Positions 10,001 to 15,117 of a DNA stretch of 17,923 nt are shown here, piece after piece. Made by a program: the position numbers and the translations under genes. The stretch comes from JAAAOZ01 sp964496595 (lineage in GTDB: Bacteria; Chloroflexota; Anaerolineae; B4-G1; SLSP01). Numbering within the stretch: the stretch's first letter is position 1; each line of letters opens with the position of its first letter. A model generated the notes under the pieces. That model had not been told where the DNA came from. It saw only the letters and a list, made by a program, of their open reading frames with translations, and did not search any database. Where the stretch lies: positions 1 through 17,923 of the forward strand of contig CAZCAI010000099.1 in assembly GCA_964496595.1 (NCBI GenBank), given 5' to 3'.

Positions 10001-12975
10001 TCAGCCTGACCCTCACCGACGACTTCACCGCCACGCTCACGCAGACCGTCGCCCTCAGCGCCGCGCCGACCTTCACGCTTCGCGCCGACGATCCACAGCG
10101 CGAGGGCGACGTCGTCCTCCCCTACAATCTCGAAAATCCCGGCGATGTCGATCTCGTCGCCGAGGTGATCTTCGACCTGGACGACGCAGTTCCTTTCAGG
10201 CGTCCGCAGCGCGCCTCCCAACTACTCGGATCGTCTCGGCCTGCCGCGCGCGCGCAGGGCATCGCCTGGCTGACGCCGCACGCCCTCGACGCCAACGGCG
10301 CCCAGATCCGCCGCACCTACCTCCTACCCGCCGGGGATCGCTTAGATGACACCTTGATCGTCAGCCTCACGCGCGGCCTCCGCCCCCTCACGATGACGCT
10401 GCGGCTCAATCCCTCGGATAACCCCGGCCTCTTCGATCACAGCGATCCCTGGCAGCGGGCGCAGGCGCGCGCGCTCACCGTTCAGGGCGAAAACGACCTC
10501 AAACTGACGGCCTCCGGCGCGCCGACGGTCACCGCCGTCATCACCAACGTGGGCTGGAACGCGATCAGCGGCACGTTGGTCGCGCAGGGGCAACGCGCGG
10601 GGCAGCCTTTCGCCCGCGAGGTACGCACGCTCCATCTGGATAAGGGCGAAAGCGCCGATTTCACGCTCCCACTGGACGCGCTGCACTTGACCGCCGGGCC
10701 GTACACCGCCGCCGTGACGCTCCGGGCGGAGGACGGCGCGCTGTTGGCGCAGCGCGAGCTGGATGGCAGCATCGACCCGCCCGACCTCGCACTCACCCAC
10801 GCCCCCGCGACAACGCTCTTCCCCGCCGGCGAGACGACGCCGCTCACCTACACCGTCCACAATCGCGGCGGCGCGCCCGCACTGGCGGAGTTCCACCTCG
10901 TGTGGGATCTGCTCGAAGATCGACATCTGCGCCGCTGGCTCCCGGCCGGCGCGACGGCGGATTTCACGCTGCCCATCAGCGTCCCCTTTGATATGCCAAG
11001 CTTAGCCCTGCCGAGCGCTTACACCTTCGGCAGCGCGGACGAGGCGATCGCGCAGGGCGCGCACATCTGGCGCGTGGCGGGCCTCAGCATCACCGTTGAA
11101 TCCAGTACCGACCGCGCCGCCTATCTCCCCGGAGAGCCGGCCACGCTTTGGCTGACGATCACCAATCACAGCGCGCTCAACCTCAGCGACCTGACCGCGC
11201 ACGTGGCCTTCGGCGGGGCGATGCAGCAGCGCGCGTTTGATCTGCCCGCCGGGGCGACAACCCACATCAGCGCGACCTTCACCGCCGACTTCACCTCCAG
11301 TCCCATCGCCTTCTACGGCCTCTACAGCCGACGCTACCACCGCGCGTTAGTCCAGGGGACACACCGCCTCCACCGTCAAACGCCGGGGGCGACGATCCGA
11401 CTAGACCAAGACCGCTATCCGCGCAACGCTGCCGTGACCGCCACCATGGTCACGACCCTGACGCAAGGGATCCTGACGGCCTACGTCTTCGATCAAACCT
11501 TCACGCGGACGCTGGGCAGCGCCAGCGGCTCTAGCTTCGATTTCGCTATTCCGGCGGATGCGACGCCCGGCGCCCACGCGCTCACCTACGCGATCCACGG
11601 CGCCGGCACGCCGGCGGATGGCCGGGCCGCGACCCTCTGGTTCGATGTCGATGCGCCCACTGCCCGCGTGATCGGCCAGCAAGTGGATCACGTCCCTGCG
11701 ACGCCCGACGGCATCGTCAGCGCCACGCTCACCTTGGCCGCCGACGCCGCACACGAGGTGGAGATCACCTCGTGGCTGCACACGCCAGACGGCCAGGACG
11801 GCCCCGCCTCCCGCCAGACGCTCGCGCTCCAGCCAGGCATCACCAACACCGCGCGCATCACCGCCGCGCTCAACGCCCAGATGGGCTTCCATCAAATTCG
11901 CTACACGCTCGCGCCCGCCTCGGCGCAGGCGCGCCGCCGCGCGGATCAAGGCGCAACGCCCGCCGCAGCCGACGGCGCGCTCGGCTTGGACATCGGCCCG
12001 GCGGCCCTGCTCCACCTCGCGACGGATCAGCCGGCCTACGCAAAAGCCGATAGTTCCGCCTACGCGCACATCAACATCTACGCGACCAAAGCCACCACGG
12101 CCAGCATCACACTCGCCATCGACAGCGCAACGCCGACCAATCACAACATCGACCTGACGTCCGGCCACCAGACCATCACGTTGCCGCTCAGCTCCCCGCT
12201 GCCCATCGGACATCAGCAGCTCACGGCTACCCTCCAGATGGACGGCTTCTCCGCCACGGCCCAGACCGCGTTAGTCTGCGGCACGGCGCTGCCGGATCTC
12301 ATCCCCAGCCTGCCAATGCTCACCATCAGCGACGGGAGCGCTGCCTTGCAGGCCATCGTCGTCAACGCGGGCGGCGGCGCATCCGCCGAGACGACCGTGG
12401 CCTTCTCCAACGACGGCGCGGCCATCGGCGACAACATCACCCTCTCGACGCTGGATGCTGGAAAAACGACCATCGTTAATCTGCCGTGGGATACAGCGGG
12501 CCAAGGCGGACCCCACACCTTCGAGGTAACCGTAGCTCCAGTCGCCGAATTCGACGAGACCAACAACACCGCCGCCGCCGATTACGCGCTCCCCCGCTTC
12601 CGCAGCGAATTGAGCGCAGAACCCGATCACATCAGCGCAGGAGAGCACGCCACCCTGTGGCTCTGGCTCCAAAATCTCCAGGCCGAGGATTTACCCATCA
12701 CCTCCACCGTGGAACTCCGCGATCCGGCGGGGACGCTGATGCTCAGCAGCGACCTGGACACCACGCTCGGCGAAATCGCGGAAGCGCAATCCATTCCATG
12801 GCACAGCCCCGACGATGCTTTACCCGGCGCTTACACCGTCTTCGCCATCTCTACCTTTACAGACAGCAGCCACAGAGAACAACATCGCGCCTCGGCCAAC
12901 TTCTACGTCACATCAGCCCCAGGGGCGGAAATCTCCGACATCTACCTGCCCTTGGTTGTGAAGCGCACGCCGTAG
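981..12975 (+). CDS. Giant secreted RHS/YD-repeat, Ig-like and beta-helix protein (spans assembly gap)
   Basis: One gene of at least 3964 residues: 326 codons before the 100-N gap, then 3638 codons from 2059 to the TAG at 12973. The halves lie in different frames only because the gap length is arbitrary; sense YD-repeat coding resumes at the first base after the gap. Order: signal peptide (981-1070); RHS-type N-terminal segment with VNLATGNLHYQLP (about 1150-1190); YD repeats (about 1480-3600); RHS core with HEGSVRALIDANG (about 3607) and RYYDPTLGRYIGRDE (3772-3816); amidotransferase-like domain without cysteine (4156-4752); Ig-like modules (about 4786-6780); two carboxypeptidase-regulatory-like modules (6811-7300); duplicated beta-helix (about 7460-8930); PPC domain starting DSHEPND (8944-9297); Ig-like modules, several opening with Y-x-PGE (about 9300-12280); CARDB-like module with FDETNNT (12286-12594); final module and IYLPLVVK tail (12940-12963). 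The usual RHS toxin tip is absent. Probably exported and surface-bound or released, in adhesion or envelope structure; the exact function is unknown. Confidence 0.9.
1480..3600 (+). repeat. YD-repeat array (RHS shell), interrupted by gap
   Basis: About twenty imperfect copies of the YD motif (YDxxGRLTxxxxPDG-like), for example FAYDANGRLTAV, LTYDTAGQLIEV, YGYDADGRLTRI, FAYDARDRLISR and YTYDARGNRLSL. In known RHS/teneurin proteins such repeats build a beta-barrel shell. At DNA level the strings TTCGCCTACGA and GACGCGCGCG recur, giving short near-identical stretches that can confuse assembly. Repeat count and edges are approximate because part lies in the N run. Confidence 0.9.
1959..2058. other. 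Assembly gap of 100 N inside the giant gene
   Basis: Exactly 100 unknown bases, a conventional scaffold filler length, so the true size is unknown. Coding frame is position mod 3 = 0 before the gap and mod 3 = 1 after it. The real missing length must therefore be 1 less than a multiple of 3 away from this filler (that is, a multiple of 3) if the gene is intact. Both flanks encode YD-repeat protein. Confidence 0.98.
4156..4752 (+). other. Class I glutamine-amidotransferase-like domain, probably non-catalytic
   Basis: A roughly 200-residue alternating alpha/beta segment inside the giant protein: VALLQNGHVTGAAALLSELG, then a buried strand VLLIPTGG, a helix with VRDRLAAYVEQGGTLIVAA, and a late strand AGYIIATALTSD. 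The pattern resembles amidotransferase-fold modules (DUF4350/ThuA-like or beta-galactosidase trimerisation-like) found in secreted proteins. No cysteine occurs anywhere in it, so amidotransferase chemistry is not expected. The fold call is by eye. Confidence 0.55.
6811..7300 (+). other. Two carboxypeptidase-regulatory-like (peptidase-associated) modules
   Basis: The first module (6811-7026) reads GSVQAPDGQRLPGAYVTIDG, then TNIDGEFRFVEIERGDHSF and WGYEPY. This is the G-x-V-x-D-x-x-G-x-P-L-x-G-A-x-V, G-x-F, L-x-x-G-x-Y-x-L pattern of CarboxypepD_reg-like beta-sandwiches. The second (about 7036-7300) repeats the pattern with GGDGGYHFAHLAPGNYAITV and APGFETL. In other secreted proteins such modules act as structural beta-sandwiches; they have no catalytic role of their own. 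Confidence 0.8.
7460..8930 (+). repeat. Duplicated right-handed parallel beta-helix region
   Basis: Two related halves start near 7470 and 8200. Both have the order TIEPG, a 'QGHLEAIGTPTQMITFTS' or 'AGHLTARGTPTQPITFTS' stretch, QW..., GG(T/S)G(E/D)L and R-x-AG, followed by N/S/T-rich coils of about 20-25 residues (ISNTEHGINIQDS, FENNLSQCGLDAQG, ILSNSHDSRESAG). The DNA string ACCATCGAGCCGGG occurs at 7555 and again at 8251, so the duplication period is about 696 bases. Beta-helices of this kind are common in adhesins and polysaccharide-acting enzymes; no catalytic signature was recognised. The segment ends with RYNWWG, frequently found closing such repeat domains. Confidence 0.85.
8944..9297 (+). 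other. Bacterial pre-peptidase C-terminal (PPC) domain
   Basis: Begins DSHEPNDIFDQATQL, followed by LDPAEDVDIYEVHVPESGNLV, an acidic beta-rich stretch, and DPGDYYVRVRG ending in YRLTVL. This is the EPND...A...D-x-D-x-Y...Y-x-x-x-V order typical of PPC domains in secreted multidomain proteins. Its role is usually structural or in exported-protein maturation. Confidence 0.85.
12286..12594 (+). other. CARDB-like adhesion module
   Basis: The module opens ALPDLIPSLPML and contains VVNAGGGASAETTVAFSNDG, LDAGKTTIVNLPW and VAPVAEFDETNNTAAADY. The closing D-x-x-F-D-E-T-N-N pattern is characteristic of CARDB/Ig-like domains, which are typical of cell-surface and secreted proteins. Confidence 0.8.
12940..12963 (+). 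other. C-terminal YLPLV tail
   Basis: The protein ends DIYLPLVVKRTP. A terminal (V/I)YLPLV(M/V/L)(K/R) stretch recurs at the end of many large secreted Chloroflexota proteins (family knowledge, recalled rather than checked). It may be a sorting or surface-retention signal; that role is inference. Confidence 0.6.
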
Positions 12976-13022
12976 GACATTTCCCATTTAGCTTCGAAGG
13001 AATCGACAATCCCCGTTTGTCA

Positions 13023-13038
13023 CGGATTTGCCAATCCG
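13023..13038. other. Small hairpin downstream of the giant gene
   Basis: CGGATT TGCC AATCCG forms a perfect 6-bp stem with a 4-base loop, 48 bases after the stop codon. No T-run follows on either strand, so it is at most a weak processing or pausing structure. Confidence 0.3.
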
Positions 13039-13068
13039 CTCGGAGCATAGTTATCTATCTGGATACAA

Positions 13069-13098
13069 AAAGGCCGGCCTCTTTCGAGGCCGGCCTTT
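13069..13098 (-). terminator. Intrinsic terminator between convergent genes
   Basis: Perfect 13-bp inverted repeat: arm 13069-13081, loop 13082-13085, arm 13086-13098. Read on the minus strand it is a GC-rich stem with a GAAA (GNRA) loop, followed by TTTTT from the complement of 13067-13071, starting about 30 bases after the ATPase stop codon. That is a textbook rho-independent terminator for the deoR-ATPase transcript. On the plus strand the T tract is only TTTAATT, but the same stem may also stop transcription of the giant gene. Confidence 0.9.
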
Positions 13099-13127
13099 AA
13101 TTGTGCCAGCTACTGCGCTATTGCGCG

Positions 13128-14228
13128 TCAGCGAATGGCCTTCTCCGTATCCTTATCGAAGAGGTGCATGCGGCTCATGTCAAACGCGACGGTCTTAGTC
13201 ATACCAATCTTCACGTTGGTGCGCGGATCGAAGCGGCCCAAGAAGGAGGTGTGCTCCGTCTGCAAATAGGCAATGACCTCATTGCCCATCAACTCGGTCA
13301 CGTCCACCTTCGTCTCCACGAGCGCGGGCTTAATGCCAGGCGGCGTGAATTCGGGGTCGTGGACATGCTCCGGGCGCACGCCCGCAATCACTTCCTGGCC
13401 CAAGTAACCACGATACACATCGCGGCGCTCCTCCGGCACGGAGATTTGGAAATCGCGGCAATCGAGCGTCATCTCGCCGTTATTCTCAATCAAGGTCGCG
13501 TCGAAGAAGTTCATCGCCGGGCTGCCGATAAAGCCGCCGACGAAAATATTAGCCGGATAATCATACAACTGCTGGGGAGAATCACACTGCTGGAGGATGC
13601 CATCCTTCAATACTGCGATCCGGGTGCCCATCGTCATCGCCTCCACCTGATCGTGGGTCACGTAGATGAAGGTCGTGCCCAGCCGATGATGCAGCTTGGA
13701 GATCTCGGCGCGGGCCTGGACGCGCAACTTGGCGTCGAGGTTGGAGAGCGGCTCGTCCATCAAGAAGACATTCGGCTCCCGGACGATGGCGCGCCCGACG
13801 GCGACGCGCTGGCGCTGACCACCAGATAATTGCTTGGGTTTGCGATCCAACAGATGCTCGATGCCCAAAATTTCGGCCGCTTCCTTCACGCGGCTGTCAA
13901 TTTCCTGCTTAGGGATTTTGCGCAATTTGAGGCCAAAGGCCATATTGTCATAGCAGGTCATGTGGGGATAGAGCGCGTAGGATTGGAAGACCATCGCGAT
14001 ATCGCGATCCTTGGGGGGCACGTCATTGACCACGCGGTCGCCGATCAGAATTTCTCCATCGGAAATCTCTTCCAGACCGGCCAACATCCGCAAGCTGGTG
14101 CTTTTGCCACAGCCCGACGGCCCGACGAAGACCAGGAATTCTTTATCCTCGATATCCAATGAGAGATCCGAGACGGCGATGACATCGCCAAAACGTTTCG
14201 TGACATTTCGATAGGTAACACTAGCCAT
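13128..14228 (-). CDS. Carbohydrate ABC transporter ATP-binding protein (MsmK/UgpC/MalK type)
   Basis: Cytoplasmic ATPase that powers CUT1-type sugar importers by ATP-driven dimer closure against permease subunits. The 366 residues show Walker A GPSGCGKST (36-44), Q-loop Gln82 in FQSYALYPHM, signature LSGGQ (134-138), Walker B VFLMDEP (154-160, Glu159) and H-loop His192 in THDQ. The C-terminal regulatory (TOBE/OB) region holds the GVRPEHV motif near 293, all typical of the family and its length. The ATG at 14226-14228 is preceded by AAAGGAG at good spacing. It follows the DeoR regulator on the same strand with 43 bases between and probably shares its transcript. No permease or solute-binding gene is in the window. 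As known for MsmK and MsiK, such lone ATPases can serve several importers encoded elsewhere. The sugar specificity cannot be read. Confidence 0.93.
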   Translation of the reverse strand: MASVTYRNVTKRFGDVIAVSDLSLDIEDKEFLVFVGPSGCGKSTSLRMLAGLEEISDGEILIGDRVVNDVPPKDRDIAMVFQSYALYPHMTCYDNMAFGLKLRKIPKQEIDSRVKEAAEILGIEHLLDRKPKQLSGGQRQRVAVGRAIVREPNVFLMDEPLSNLDAKLRVQARAEISKLHHRLGTTFIYVTHDQVEAMTMGTRIAVLKDGILQQCDSPQQLYDYPANIFVGGFIGSPAMNFFDATLIENNGEMTLDCRDFQISVPEERRDVYRGYLGQEVIAGVRPEHVHDPEFTPPGIKPALVETKVDVTELMGNEVIAYLQTEHTSFLGRFDPRTNVKIGMTKTVAFDMSRMHLFDKDTEKAIR

Positions 14229-14236
14229 TTAAAAAT

Positions 14237-14243
14237 CTCCTTT
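14237..14243 (-). promoter_or_regulatory. Ribosome binding site of the ABC ATPase gene
   Basis: On the minus strand AAAGGAG lies 8 bases before the ATG at 14228-14226, a strong Shine-Dalgarno. The surrounding spacer (14229-14271) shows no convincing terminator, which favours co-transcription with the regulator upstream. Confidence 0.8.
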
Positions 14244-14271
14244 CAAAGATATGAAGTGATTAAAACTTTGA

Positions 14272-15003
14272 TTACGTCAGAACAATCCGAACACCTAACT
14301 CGCTGAGGTTCCACAGCGGCGGATTAGCGGCCTCGCGGCCCGTGACCAGAACATCTATCTCTTCGGCGGGGGCGATGAAGAGCGCGCCCGCGCCTCCGAT
14401 CTGCTCCGGTCGCAGCAGGAGCATCACCTGCGCATGCGAACTGAGGAGCACGCGCGCAACCTCAGCATAATAGTGGTGATCGTGCGTCAAACCGCGCGCC
14501 GCGTCCAGGCCCGAAGCCTCCAACACGATCCAATCGGCGCGGATATCGCGTAGCGCTTCGGCGTTGCCGTAGATGCCATAATCCGCTTGCACCTGACCGC
14601 CGATCAAATGAAGGGGGTGCGTCTGCTGGTGGGCAATGGCCCAGGCCACGTTGAGCGCGTTCGTCATAATGGTAAGGTGCGGATGTTCGCGCAAAAAGGG
14701 CGCCATCTCCGGCGTGATCGCGCCTGGCCCCAAAAAGACCACGCTTTTTTCCGGGAGAAGCCGCGCGCCCGCTTCGGCGATCCGCCGCTCCAAACCGCTG
14801 GCAAGGTGCTGAACGCTCGCGCCTTCGCGCAAGAGCGCCCCCCCGTGTACGCGACGCAATTTGCCTTCCTCTTCCAGTTGCGAGAGGTCGCGCCGGATAG
14901 TTATCGGGGAGACTTCGAGTTCCGCAGCCAATTGAGAGACGTACACAGCGCCCTCGTCTGCCAATTGGTGCTGGATAATGGCTTGCCGCTCACGCTTCAA
15001 CAC
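14272..15003 (-). CDS. DeoR-family transcriptional regulator
   Basis: Predicted sugar-phosphate-responsive repressor of 243 residues. The N-terminal winged helix-turn-helix (about 2-58) has the family pattern RERQ..I...L...G.V.VSQLA..LEVSPITIRRDL..LEEEGKLRRVHGGA. The C-terminal DeoRC sensor (about 70-230) keeps VVFLGPGAIT (88-97), TNALNVA (114-120), LIGGQV (133-138) and EASGLDAARGLT (162-173). The usual D-x-S-K ligand motif is replaced by LLRPEQ (196-201), which may change or abolish the normal inducer. The first codon is GTG at 15003-15001; a TTG directly after it (15000-14998) is 8 bases from AGAGG (15013-15009) and is an equally good start. It has its own promoter and lies 43 bases upstream of the sugar ABC ATPase, its likely regulatory target, together with its own promoter. 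Confidence 0.9.
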   Translation of the reverse strand: MLKRERQAIIQHQLADEGAVYVSQLAAELEVSPITIRRDLSQLEEEGKLRRVHGGALLREGASVQHLASGLERRIAEAGARLLPEKSVVFLGPGAITPEMAPFLREHPHLTIMTNALNVAWAIAHQQTHPLHLIGGQVQADYGIYGNAEALRDIRADWIVLEASGLDAARGLTHDHHYYAEVARVLLSSHAQVMLLLRPEQIGGAGALFIAPAEEIDVLVTGREAANPPLWNLSELGVRIVLT

Positions 15004-15023
15004 TGCTGCCTCTCACAAGCTTA

Positions 15024-15052
15024 ACTATAGCACAAGGCAACGATCACGTCAA
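15024..15052 (-). promoter_or_regulatory. Sigma70-type promoter for deoR-ATPase
   Basis: On the minus strand: TTGACG (15052-15047), a 17-base spacer, then TATAGT (15029-15024) preceded by TGC, giving an extended -10. Predicted transcription start is near 15017, leaving a leader of about 14 bases before the GTG. The spacing and both hexamers are near consensus, so this is one of the clearest signals in the window. A further GATC (15042-15045) lies inside the spacer. Confidence 0.85.
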
Positions 15053-15068
15053 CACAAAACAACACATT

Positions 15069-15104
15069 CGATCATAATCGATCAATAAAGATCGTTATCG
15101 ATCA
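15069..15104. repeat. Phased 10-bp GATC array, candidate operator
   Basis: Four GATC cores occur at 15070, 15080, 15090 and 15100, exactly one helical turn apart. Three of them are within CGATCA. The array also contains GATCG-TTAT-CGATC (15090-15103), a perfect 5-bp inverted repeat. It resembles the TTCGATAACGAA-type operators known for GlpR-like DeoR proteins. It lies about 17 bp upstream of the -35 of the deoR promoter and just past the PBP stop codon. A binding role for the DeoR protein is inference. Confidence 0.6.
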
Positions 15105-15117
15105 TCCGCGCCTTTCC

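Noticed and set aside
11401..12213. 270-residue antisense ORF
   Set aside because: No motifs, Arg/Gly-rich, opposite Ig-like modules of the giant gene.
12486..13100. 204-residue plus-strand ORF overlapping the end of the giant gene as a possible immunity gene
   Set aside because: It is a shadow frame of low complexity (Arg/His/Pro-rich), extending through the terminator hairpin, with no ribosome binding site of note.
13101..14162. Plus-strand ORFs (13101-13829 and 13830-14162) opposite the ABC ATPase
   Set aside because: The minus strand encodes an intact ATPase with all motifs; the plus-strand products are shadows.
15069..15104. GATC array as a terminator of the PBP transcript or a CRISPR fragment
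   Set aside because: No GC-rich stem or T tract, and units are 10 bp without spacers; an operator fits better.
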